From Leifsonia poae (GTDB taxonomy: Bacteria; Actinomycetota; Actinomycetes; Actinomycetales; Microbacteriaceae): 64,000 nucleotides of DNA. The notes under the pieces were generated by a model. It searched no databases and was not told the DNA's origin. It saw only the letters and a list, made by a program, of their open reading frames with translations. The position numbers and the translations under genes were made by a program. Below are positions 57,137-64,000 of this stretch, piece by piece (within the stretch, counting starts at the first letter, position 1; each line of letters starts with the position of its first letter). The stretch is taken from assembly GCF_027921845.1 (NCBI RefSeq), contig NZ_BSEN01000015.1:444636-508635 (forward strand). Direction: 5' to 3'.

Positions 57137-58477
57137 TTAGAGGCGCGCGCCGGCCTTGCCAGCGCGATTGACGATCGCCACGCTCGGGCGGCGTCCGCGG
57201 AGGCTGAACTTCAGCCGGAGGCTCGCGCTGCGCGCGATGAGCAGCGCGATCACGACGGCCGCCGCGGCGGGCACGAGTCCGGAGATCATCATCGCGACGT
57301 GCGGTCCGACCGTCTCGACCACCCAGCCCATGAGCGGGCCGCCGATCGCCTGACCACCGAGCAGCACCAGGATGTAGAGCGAGATGACCCGGCCGCGGAT
57401 CTGCACGTTCGACGACATCTGCACGAGCGAGTTGGCGGCGGTGACGAAGAGCAGATTCGCGAGCCCGATGCCGACGAGGAGCGCGCCGAAGGTGAACTCG
57501 GTGGGCGCGAAGCCCGCCAGCGCCTGCACGATCCCGAGGGCGGCGGCCGTTCCCACGACCATGCTGAGCCGGATGCTCGTGCGGCGCGTCGAGGCGAGCG
57601 CGCCGACGAGCGCGCCGGCGGCGACCAGGGCGTTGAAGAGTCCGTAGCCCTGCGCGCCGATGTCGAAGACGTTGTTCGCGAACGCCGCGAGGAAGACGGG
57701 CATGTTGAAGGCGAACACCGCGATGATCGCGACCATCACGACGGTCCAGAAGATCACCGGCTTGCCACGGACGTAGCGCATCCCCTCGACGAGTTGCCCC
57801 TTGGCGCGGGGCGCTGCCGGCGAAGCGTGCAGTTCCGAGCGCCGGAGCGAGCAGAGCGCCGCGACCACCACGAGACAGGCCACCGAGTTGATCGCGAACG
57901 ACCACCCGCCCCCGACAGCGGTGATCAGGATGCCGCCGACCGCCGGTCCGATGAGGCCGCCGAGCTGGAAGATCGACGAGTTGAGGCTGATCGCGTTGCG
58001 CAGGTAGTGCGGCCCGACGAGTTCGTTCACGAACACCTGCCTGGCCGGGTTGTCGACGACGGTCACCAGCCCGAGCGCGAACGAGATCACGTACACGTGC
58101 CACACCTGCGTTGTGCCGGTGAGGGTGAGCACGGCCAGGAGGGCAGCGAGTCCGGCGGCGCACGACTGCGTCACGATCAGCAGTCGCTGCTTGAGGTAGC
58201 GGTCGGCGATGACTCCGCCGTAGAGGCCGAAGACGAGCATCGGCGTGAACTGCATGAACACCGTGATCCCGACCGCGGCGACGCTCCCGGAGAGCTGCAG
58301 CACGAGCCAGTCCATCGCGATGCGCTGCATCCACACCGCGGTGTTGGCAAGCAAGTTGCCGGCGGCGAAACGCCGGTAGTTGCGGACGCGGAGCGAGATG
58401 AACGTGTCTCTCCACGGCGGGCGGGCTGAGAGGACCTGCATCGGTCCGGTGGGTGGTGCTGCTGCGGTGTGTGCCAC
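57137..58477 (-). CDS. MFS transporter (MFS_3 type)
   Basis: 446 aa with 12 membrane segments. Motif A-like LYGGVIADRYLKQRLLIV; VVDNPARQVFVNELVG is the usual MFS_3 loop. GTG 58477 is preferred because AGGACG lies 6 nt upstream; a TTG at 58534 would add 19 residues without a ribosome site. Divergent from the LysR gene with an operator-like dyad between them. Confidence 0.88.
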   Translation of the reverse strand: MAHTAAAPPTGPMQVLSARPPWRDTFISLRVRNYRRFAAGNLLANTAVWMQRIAMDWLVLQLSGSVAAVGITVFMQFTPMLVFGLYGGVIADRYLKQRLLIVTQSCAAGLAALLAVLTLTGTTQVWHVYVISFALGLVTVVDNPARQVFVNELVGPHYLRNAISLNSSIFQLGGLIGPAVGGILITAVGGGWSFAINSVACLVVVAALCSLRRSELHASPAAPRAKGQLVEGMRYVRGKPVIFWTVVMVAIIAVFAFNMPVFLAAFANNVFDIGAQGYGLFNALVAAGALVGALASTRRTSIRLSMVVGTAAALGIVQALAGFAPTEFTFGALLVGIGLANLLFVTAANSLVQMSSNVQIRGRVISLYILVLLGGQAIGGPLMGWVVETVGPHVAMMISGLVPAAAAVVIALLIARSASLRLKFSLRGRRPSVAIVNRAGKAGARL

Positions 58478-58564
58478 GAATCGTCCTGCGTATCTGGTTC
58501 CGTATGAAAGGTCTTCCCTCTCGACGTTACGCAATCCGCGATATTCTTGCGGGCAATTGAAGCT

Positions 58565-58583
58565 ATAACTCCTATTGGCTTAT
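58565..58583. promoter_or_regulatory. LysR-type operator candidate
   Basis: Inverted repeat ATAA-N11-TTAT in the divergent MFS/LysR gap, 15 bp before the LysR start; the size and AT content fit LysR binding. Confidence 0.5.
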
Positions 58584-58597
58584 CGAATGGATGCCTG

Positions 58598-59452
58598 ATG
58601 TTCGATCCGGTGCTGCTCCGCACCTTCCTGGCGGTCGCCGACACCCGCAGTTTCACGAAGGCGGCCGCGCGTCTCGGGATCAGTCAGCCCACCGTCAGCC
58701 AGCACGTTCGGCGCCTCGAGCAGACGGCCAAGCGGCAGCTGGTCGCCCGCGACACCCGGGATGTGCGCCTCACCGACAACGGAGACGCGATGGCCGGTTT
58801 CGCCCGCACCATCCTGGCCGCGCACGCGGAGGCCGACCGCTATTTCAGCGGCTCGGCGATGCGCGGCCGGCTTCGGTTCGGCGCGGCCGACGACCTGGCG
58901 ATCACCACGCTGCCGCGCATCCTGCGCCACTTCCGGCAGCAGCATCCGCAGATCAATCTCGAACTCACCGTCGACCAGTCCGGCCCCCTGCACCGGCGGC
59001 TCAAGGGCGGCCACCTCGATCTGATCTTCATCAAGCAGAACCCCGGCACGACCGACGGAACGGTGGTCGCCACCGACGACCTCGTCTGGGTGGGGCAGGA
59101 GAAGACGGTGATCGAGCCGGGGGAGCCCATCCCGCTGATCGCCTACCAGGGGCCGAGCCTGAGCCGCCAGATCACCATCGACGCCCTCGAAGCGGCGGGA
59201 CGCACCTGGCGGATCACGTGCAATACGCGCGAGGTGAACGGCGTGCTCGCGGCCGTGCGTGCCGGGATCGGGGTGGCAGTCTTCCCGCGGTCGCTCATCC
59301 CGTCGGATCTGGTGAAGGTCACCAACCGGTTCGCGCTGCCGGAGCTCGGGCAGGTCGACTTCACACTGCTGTCGAACCCGGCCGCGCCGCGCGAGCCGAT
59401 CGAAGCGCTGACCACCGCGATCCTCGGACGCGCGCTCACGCGCATCCCGTAG
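58598..59452 (+). CDS. LysR family transcriptional regulator
   Basis: 284 aa. N-terminal winged helix (TFLAVADTRSFTKAAARLGI, SQPTVSQHVRRLEQ), then a two-lobed effector domain from about residue 85 (RLRFGAADDLAITTLP). The DNA domain is closest to the LrhA/HexA kind. It diverges from the MFS exporter and probably controls it and itself. ATG 58598; an upstream ATG at 58547 would run through the operator. Confidence 0.93.
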   Translation: MFDPVLLRTFLAVADTRSFTKAAARLGISQPTVSQHVRRLEQTAKRQLVARDTRDVRLTDNGDAMAGFARTILAAHAEADRYFSGSAMRGRLRFGAADDLAITTLPRILRHFRQQHPQINLELTVDQSGPLHRRLKGGHLDLIFIKQNPGTTDGTVVATDDLVWVGQEKTVIEPGEPIPLIAYQGPSLSRQITIDALEAAGRTWRITCNTREVNGVLAAVRAGIGVAVFPRSLIPSDLVKVTNRFALPELGQVDFTLLSNPAAPREPIEALTTAILGRALTRIP

Positions 59453-59463
59453 CGCTCGGACCG

Positions 59464-59530
59464 ACCGGCGCCGGGTGGCGCCGACCGGCGCGGGGCGCCA
59501 ACCGGCGCGGGGCGCCAACCGGCGCGGGCC
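59464..59530. repeat. Tandem palindromic 17-bp repeats
   Basis: Two exact units ACCGGCGCGGGGCGCCA (59484-59500 and 59501-59517), one degenerate 20-bp unit before (59464-59483) and a partial one after. Each unit folds GGCGC/GCGCC. It lies between convergent lysR and the antiporter gene and may serve as terminator. Confidence 0.8.
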
Positions 59531-59538
59531 GGCACTGG

Positions 59539-60756
59539 CTAGCCGACGATCGGCACCCGATCGGTGTCGGGCGACCGCAGGCCGCCGTCGCTCGACCGCT
59601 TGCGCAGGGTCAGCGCGATGATCGGGAACAGCAGCACCGAGAGCATCCCGGCCCCGACCAGCGCGGTCGCCGTTCCTTTTGAGAGGGCGTGCTCGTCGAG
59701 GGCGATATTCGTCACGGCCACGATGATGGGCAGACCGGTGGCGCTGAACAGGGTGAGGGCGCTGCGGTCGGCGAACGTCGCGCCGCGCGGAGCAGCGAAG
59801 GAGCCGGGGATCCCGCGGACGATCAGCAGCAGCACCACGAAGATCGGCAGCAGCAGGAGGGCGTGCGGGTCGCCGAGGAGGGCCGGCAGGTCGAATCCGA
59901 TGCCCGTGTTGATGAAGAAGATGGGCACCACGACACCGAACGCGACCGCCTCCAGCTTGCCTTCGACCAGTTCGGCATCCGGCTTGCTCGCGCCCTGCAG
60001 CAGCACCCGGCAGATGACGCCGGCGGCGAAGGCGCCCAGCAGCATGTCGAGGCCGAGCGCGACGCTCAGGCCCACGAGGGCTGCGATGACCAGAACGACG
60101 AAGCGGACGGCGAACTGTCCACTCGTGTGCAGCGTCGCGCGCACCAGGCGGTGGAAGCGCTCGTGCGTACCCCTCGAGGCGAGCCAGATCCCCAGCCCAG
60201 CGACGATGGCGAAGCCGATCAGCACGAGGGCTGCCGCCAGAGGTCTGCGGCCGCTGAGGAAGAGCGAGATGGCCACCAGGGGCCCGAACTCGCCGATGGC
60301 GCCGACCGCGGTCACCGCCAGACCGAACGGCGTCTTGAGCTCGCCCGCGTCGCGCAGCACCGGCATCAGCGTGCCGAGCGCCGTCGAGGTGAGGGCGATC
60401 CCGATGTAGACGCCGGCGATCGGGTCGGGGGCGAGCACGATCCCCAGCACCACGCCGAGCACGAGCGAGACGAGCCAGCCGATCGAGGCCCGACCGAGCG
60501 GACGCCCCTTGATCGAGGCGAAGTCGATCTCGTTGCCGGCCATGAAGAAGAGGAAGGCGAGCCCGAAGTTCGCAAGGAAGTCGACTCCGTCCGACTTCGG
60601 GATCCAGCCGAGCACGCTCGGACCGACGAGCAGTCCGAGCAGGATCTCGAAGACCACCAGGGGGATCTTGGCGACCTTCCCCACGGCGTTCGCGAGCAAG
60701 GAGGCGCCGACCGCGATCAGGGGGAGCAGGATGATGGTGCCGACCGTGGGATCCAT
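59539..60756 (-). CDS. Cation:proton antiporter, CPA2 (Kef-type) family
   Basis: 405 aa with about 12 membrane segments, starting at ATG 60756. Typical parts: LLGLLVGPSVLGW, FLFFMAGNEIDF, ALTSTALGTLMPVLRDAG in place of the family's ALSSTA motif. No C-terminal RCK/TrkA-N domain, so it is a bare exchanger, Na+ or K+ against H+. Leaderless promoter with TAGCAT 6 nt upstream; divergent from nadE. Confidence 0.9.
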   Translation of the reverse strand: MDPTVGTIILLPLIAVGASLLANAVGKVAKIPLVVFEILLGLLVGPSVLGWIPKSDGVDFLANFGLAFLFFMAGNEIDFASIKGRPLGRASIGWLVSLVLGVVLGIVLAPDPIAGVYIGIALTSTALGTLMPVLRDAGELKTPFGLAVTAVGAIGEFGPLVAISLFLSGRRPLAAALVLIGFAIVAGLGIWLASRGTHERFHRLVRATLHTSGQFAVRFVVLVIAALVGLSVALGLDMLLGAFAAGVICRVLLQGASKPDAELVEGKLEAVAFGVVVPIFFINTGIGFDLPALLGDPHALLLLPIFVVLLLIVRGIPGSFAAPRGATFADRSALTLFSATGLPIIVAVTNIALDEHALSKGTATALVGAGMLSVLLFPIIALTLRKRSSDGGLRSPDTDRVPIVG

Positions 60757-60762
60757 GCCGCG

Positions 60763-60768
60763 ATGCTA
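60763..60768 (-). promoter_or_regulatory. -10 box of the leaderless antiporter gene (TAGCAT)
   Basis: TAGCAT on the minus strand, 6 nt before ATG 60756. Confidence 0.6.
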
Positions 60769-60818
60769 CTCGTGGCGCGCATCCCGGCGGTGTTCACATG
60801 ACCGAAACGCGCCGGCGC

Positions 60819-60824
60819 TAGGGT
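60819..60824 (+). promoter_or_regulatory. -10 box of leaderless nadE (TAGGGT)
   Basis: TAGGGT with 6 nt to ATG 60831. Confidence 0.6.
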
Positions 60825-60830
60825 GGCTGC

Positions 60831-61673
60831 ATGCGTGATCTCCAGGCCAGAATCATCGAGGAACTCAACGTCAGCCCGACCATCGACCCGGCGGCCCAGA
60901 TCGAGAAGCGGGTCGGCTTCCTCGTGGAGTACCTCAAGAACACGGGCGCGTCCGGGTACGTGCTCGGCATCAGCGGCGGGCAGGATTCCTCGCTCGCCGG
61001 CCGGCTCAGCCAGCTCGCGGTCGAGCGACTCGCCGAGCAAGGGGTCGAGGCCGAGTTCATCGCCGTGCGACTGCCGTACTCGGTGCAGCACGACGAAGAC
61101 GACGCGCAGCTCGCGCTCTCGTTCATCCGCCCCCAGCGCACGGTGACGTTCAACATCAAGCGCGGCGTCGATGGCTTCCAGGACGAGTACCGCGACGCCG
61201 TCGGCGACGAGATGAGCGACTTCACGAAGGGCAACGTCAAGGCGCGCGCGCGCATGGTCGCCCAGTACGCGATCGCGGGCCAGCGCCGCCTTCTCGTGGT
61301 CGGCACGGACCACGCCGCCGAGGCGGTCACGGGATTCTTCACCAAGTACGGCGACGGCGGAACGGACATCCTGCCCCTCACCGGGCTCACCAAGCGTCAA
61401 GGGCGCGCGCTGCTCGAGCACCTCGAGGCGCCGGAGCGGCTCTACACCAAGGCGCCCACCGCCGACCTCCTCGACCACACGCCGGGCCAGACCGACGAGG
61501 ACAACCTCGGCCTGACCTATGCGGACATCGACGACTTCCTCGAGGGCCGCGATGTTCCGGATGAGGTGGCGAGTGCCATCGAGGCCCGGTACCTGGCCAC
61601 CGAGCACAAGCGGCGTGTTCCGGCCAGCATGTTCGACGAGTGGTGGCACGAGCGGGGCGACTACTCGAAGTAG
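60831..61673 (+). CDS. nadE: NH3-dependent NAD+ synthetase
   Basis: 280 aa, the short ammonia-only form without a glutaminase domain. It amidates deamido-NAD+ with ATP, the last step of NAD synthesis. PP-loop [16 protein letters not shown] (about residues 44-59), [21 protein letters not shown], and the C-terminal [17 protein letters not shown] set by a leaderless promoter; a strong terminator follows the stop. Confidence 0.96.
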   Translation: MRDLQARIIEELNVSPTIDPAAQIEKRVGFLVEYLKNTGASGYVLGISGGQDSSLAGRLSQLAVERLAEQGVEAEFIAVRLPYSVQHDEDDAQLALSFIRPQRTVTFNIKRGVDGFQDEYRDAVGDEMSDFTKGNVKARARMVAQYAIAGQRRLLVVGTDHAAEAVTGFFTKYGDGGTDILPLTGLTKRQGRALLEHLEAPERLYTKAPTADLLDHTPGQTDEDNLGLTYADIDDFLEGRDVPDEVASAIEARYLATEHKRRVPASMFDEWWHERGDYSK

Positions 61674-61689
61674 GGACTGCAGCAACGGA

Positions 61690-61720
61690 AGAGGGCCGGC
61701 GGATGATCCGCCGGCCCTCT
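61690..61720. terminator. Terminator between nadE and the convergent 61749 gene
   Basis: 14-bp perfect stem (61690-61703 with 61707-61720), 3-nt loop; GC-rich without a T-run, likely bidirectional. Confidence 0.85.
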
Positions 61721-61748
61721 CTCGTTCGGGTGGAAGTGCGCGCGTCGA

Positions 61749-62465
61749 TCAGACGGGCTGCGACAGCTTCGAGGTCGGAGCGGTGTCGGACGGGACCGTG
61801 TTGGACGGCACCGTGTCGGACGGGATCGGTGATGCGGGCGCGACCGTGTCGGCGTTGCCGACTCCGAACGGGTCCGCCGTGTCGTTCTGGGCGACGGGGA
61901 CGTACTGCTGGTGATGCTGGTCGGCGACCCAGGCGTCCTGCTGGGCGATGAGCTGGCGCTCCGAGTCGTTGTTCTCGAACCGCCAGCGCTCGAGGTCGCC
62001 CTGGAAGATCTTGCGGGCGCGGCCCGGCTTGTTCTGCCACTCGATCAGGCGGTCGCGGAACTCGGCGATCGCGGGGTCGAGCTGGTAGCCGAAGGTGGCG
62101 GACGCGCGCTTCATCTCTGCGAGCTGGTGTCCGGCCCAGTTGGCGGCGATACCGGCGCCCTTGATGGGGAGCAGGCGCACCATGATGTCGGCCTGGCCGA
62201 CGGCGCGGTCCGAGAGGACCTGTTCGCCGGGGGTCAGGGAATTCCATACGGATGCCTCGGTCGCCGCGTCGACGAGGGCCGCGATGGCCGACGCCTTCTG
62301 CGCGCGATCGGTGCGGGAGAGCAGGCCCTTGATCGCGCCGCGCGCGATCCAGGCTGCGAGCAACCCGGCGACGATCACGGCAACCGCGAGCACCACCGCA
62401 TTGAAGATCATCGGCTGAGCGTCCGACGAAGTGAGCCAGTCTACGAAGTCATTCCACCACTGCAT
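61749..62465 (-). CDS. Hypothetical membrane protein, 238 aa
   Basis: 238 aa. One N-terminal membrane helix (AVVLAVAVIVAGLLAAWIA, about residues 23-41), then a soluble helical region (ASAIAALVDAATEASVW, AEFRDRLIEWQNKPGRA) and a disordered tail with the five-residue repeat SDTVP/SNTVP/SDTAP, coded by a 15-bp tandem repeat near 61790-61825. Not recognised; conserved-looking in the core. TAACAT 6 nt before the ATG. Confidence 0.75.
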   Translation of the reverse strand: MQWWNDFVDWLTSSDAQPMIFNAVVLAVAVIVAGLLAAWIARGAIKGLLSRTDRAQKASAIAALVDAATEASVWNSLTPGEQVLSDRAVGQADIMVRLLPIKGAGIAANWAGHQLAEMKRASATFGYQLDPAIAEFRDRLIEWQNKPGRARKIFQGDLERWRFENNDSERQLIAQQDAWVADQHHQQYVPVAQNDTADPFGVGNADTVAPASPIPSDTVPSNTVPSDTAPTSKLSQPV

Positions 62466-62471
62466 GGCGTG

Positions 62472-62477
62472 ATGTTA
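62472..62477 (-). promoter_or_regulatory. -10 box of the leaderless 62465 gene (TAACAT)
   Basis: TAACAT on the minus strand, 6 nt before ATG 62465. Confidence 0.6.
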
Positions 62478-62606
62478 ACTCCGGATGCGCCGCTCTTCCG
62501 GGACCTCGCGCGCAGTGTCGCGGAGTCGTGACGCTCCCGTGACCGGCCGTGGGCGCAACCCGGTCGCGTTCGTCCGGAACTCCGGGCCGACACGCCCTGA
62601 GAAAGC

Positions 62607-62657
62607 GCACAACTCCGGAACGCGGGCCGGATTGCGCCCGTCGTTCCGGAGTTGTGC
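62607..62657 (-). terminator. Long hairpin after the YghZ-like gene
   Basis: 16-bp perfect stem GCACAACTCCGGAACG / CGTTCCGGAGTTGTGC with a 19-nt loop, 12 bp past the stop at 62670. A partial third copy of the arm (CCGGAACTCCGG) lies at about 62575-62586. Terminator or REP-like element. Confidence 0.65.
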
Positions 62658-62669
62658 CGGCTCGTTGCC

Positions 62670-63683
62670 TCAGTCTTCGAGGTGCTCGGTGCCGTCGACC
62701 GCGTAGGGCTCGATGGCGGCGATCTCGTCCGCAGTCAGCGGGGGAGCATCCAAGGCTGCGACGTTCTGTTCGAGCTGCGCGACGCTCGACGCGCCGATCA
62801 GCGCGCTGGTCACCGCGGGCTGGCGAAGCACCCAGCGCAGCGCCAGCTGAGCGAGGGACTGGCCGCGCGCCGCAGCGATCTCGTTGAGCGCGCGCGCCCG
62901 CTCGAGGTAGACGGGGCTCAACTGCTTCTCCGACAGGAAGTGGCTGGTCGCCGCGCGCGAGCCGGCGGGGACCGTGCCGTCGAGGTAGCGGTCGGTGAGC
63001 ATTCCCTGGGCGAGCGGCGAGAACACGATGCTCCCCGCACCGATCTCGTCGAGCACCGGGAAGAGGCCGTCTTCGATGTGACGGTCGAACATCGAGTAGC
63101 GCGGCTGGTGGATGAGCAGCGGGATCTTGTGCTCGGCCAGCGCGGCGGCCGCGGCGCGGGTCTGCTCCGGGTCGTAGTTCGAGATGCCGACGTACAGGGT
63201 CTTGCCCTGCTGCACGGCGCTGGCGAGCGCGCCCATGGTCTCCTCGATCGGCGTCTCGGGGTCGGGACGGTGCGAGTAGAAGATGTCGACGTAGTCGGTG
63301 CCGAGGCGCGCGAGACTCTGGTCGAGCGACGAGAGCAGGTTCTTGCGGGAGCCCCACTCGCCGTACGGGCCGGGCCACATGTAGTAGCCGGCCTTGCTGG
63401 AGATGACGATCTCGTCACGGTACGGGGCCAGATCTTCGCGCAGCAGGCGACCGAAGTTGGTCTCGGCGGTGCCGGCGGGCGGCCCGTAGTTGTTCGCAAG
63501 GTCGAAGTGCGTGATGCCGAGGTCGAACGCGCGCCGCACGATGGCCCGCTGGGTCTCGATCGGGCGCTCGTCGCCGAAGTTGTGCCAGAGGCCGAGCGAC
63601 AGTGCGGGCAGCTTGAGGCCGCTGCGTCCGCTGCGGTTGTAGGTCATCGTGTCGTAGCGGTCGTCCGCCGGAACATAAGTCAT
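62670..63683 (-). CDS. Aldo/keto reductase, YghZ-like
   Basis: 337 aa. Close to the AKR14/YghZ group: FDLANNYGPPAGTAETNFG, AGYYMWPGPYGEWGSRKNLL and VDIFYSHRPDPETP hold the Asp-Tyr-Lys-His tetrad. YghZ enzymes reduce L-glyceraldehyde-3-phosphate and other aldehydes with NADPH. ATG 63683 is set by TACGAT 6 nt upstream. Divergent from msrA. Confidence 0.93.
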   Translation of the reverse strand: MTYVPADDRYDTMTYNRSGRSGLKLPALSLGLWHNFGDERPIETQRAIVRRAFDLGITHFDLANNYGPPAGTAETNFGRLLREDLAPYRDEIVISSKAGYYMWPGPYGEWGSRKNLLSSLDQSLARLGTDYVDIFYSHRPDPETPIEETMGALASAVQQGKTLYVGISNYDPEQTRAAAAALAEHKIPLLIHQPRYSMFDRHIEDGLFPVLDEIGAGSIVFSPLAQGMLTDRYLDGTVPAGSRAATSHFLSEKQLSPVYLERARALNEIAAARGQSLAQLALRWVLRQPAVTSALIGASSVAQLEQNVAALDAPPLTADEIAAIEPYAVDGTEHLED

Positions 63684-63689
63684 GTCCAC

Positions 63690-63695
63690 ATCGTA
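63690..63695 (-). promoter_or_regulatory. -10 box of the leaderless YghZ-like gene (TACGAT)
   Basis: TACGAT on the minus strand, 6 nt before ATG 63683, in a 46-bp divergent gap shared with msrA. Confidence 0.6.
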
Positions 63696-63729
63696 GGAGA
63701 ATGGTGCGCGTCGCAACGAAAGGGTTCCC

Positions 63730-64000
63730 ATGCAGACGTTCGTCATCGCCGGAGGCTGCTTCTGGTGTCTGGATGCGGTCTACCGCGTGCTCCGCGGGGT
63801 GCAGGATGTCGTGTCGGGCTACACCGGCGGCACGACGGTCGACCCCACCTACGAGGAGGTCTGCACCGGGAGCACCGGTCACACCGAGGCGGTCGCCGTG
63901 ACCTTCGATCCCGAGGTGATCCCCGCATCCGTGATCCTCGACGTGTTCTTCACGCTCCACGACCCGACGCAGCTCAACCGTCAGGGCGTCGACGTCGGCA
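63730..64000 (+). CDS. msrA: Peptide methionine (S)-S-oxide reductase MsrA, 5' part
   Basis: First 90 codons; the gene runs out of the window. MsrA repairs Met-S-oxide with thioredoxin. The catalytic motif GGCFWC has Cys10; VSGYTGG, YEEVCTGSTGHTEAV and FTLHDPTQLNRQG follow as in all MsrA. GAAAGGG lies 5 nt before the ATG. Confidence 0.96.
   Translation, partial: MQTFVIAGGCFWCLDAVYRVLRGVQDVVSGYTGGTTVDPTYEEVCTGSTGHTEAVAVTFDPEVIPASVILDVFFTLHDPTQLNRQGVDVG

Overview
The window is a gene-dense, very GC-rich chromosomal stretch, almost certainly from an actinobacterium of the Microbacteriaceae and most like Microbacterium. The evidence is the gene content (GlgE-pathway glycogen genes, cysteine desulfurase with mnmA, an actinobacterial-type LigA, a DUF222/HNH endonuclease, a TPP-controlled ykoEDC cassette), the short spacers, and the very frequent leaderless arrangement: a TANNNT -10 box 6-7 nt before an ATG or GTG. 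I found about 22 such boxes, and they fix several start codons. No CRISPR array, transposase, integrase or rRNA gene was seen.

Layout. 0-12.5 kb: a thioredoxin-like/TPR protein, an NAD-binding protein, then alpha-glucan metabolism (glgE-glgB on the minus strand, glgP diverging on the plus strand, an S66 peptidase, ybaK and glgX). 12.5-22.3 kb: cysteine desulfurase and mnmA separated by an inverted DUF222/HNH endonuclease, then ligA and two probably exported hydrolases. 22.3-29.7 kb: gatCAB, a YbaK-like protein, an MpaB-like oxygenase, an APC permease and a PaaI thioesterase. 29.7-31.3 kb: a two-gene satD/membrane-protein unit with an AT-rich promoter and a clean dyad, unlike its surroundings. 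31.3-42.4 kb: fadD with a reductase, a second-type YidC with a DUF6412 protein, a TetR/DHA2 efflux pair, an aldo/keto reductase, dinB and an EEP-family protein. 42.4-46.8 kb: a GerW-like protein, then a TPP riboswitch controlling ykoE, a fused two-domain ykoD ATPase, ykoC and a P-loop kinase-like gene. 46.8-57.1 kb: a more accessory region with a small zinc peptidase, a MetE-core-like protein, a secreted Apf-type wall enzyme, a divergent regulator/MFS pair, a secreted GH87-type beta-helix glucanase, tRNA-His and tRNA-Arg (each with a truncated 3' copy beside it), orn, an SGNH hydrolase and a thioredoxin-like gene preceded by a leaderless 19-codon leader ORF. 57.1-64 kb: a DUF1905 protein, an MFS/LysR pair, a CPA2 antiporter, nadE, a membrane protein, an aldo/keto reductase and the 5' end of msrA.

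How the genes work together. GlgE extends alpha-1,4-glucan from maltose-1-phosphate, GlgB branches it, GlgP and GlgX degrade it; the makers of maltose-1-phosphate are not in the window. Cysteine desulfurase supplies sulfur for MnmA-dependent tRNA 2-thiolation. GatCAB makes Gln- and/or Asn-tRNA by transamidation. YkoE-D-C form an ECF importer for a thiamine precursor, shut off by TPP. The points most worth a second look are the satD pair and its operator, the tRNA 3'-end duplications on both sides of orn, the leader peptide ORF, the probable ATC start of ykoD with the RBS-sequestering hairpin upstream of ykoE, and the HNH gene inside the sulfur-transfer locus.
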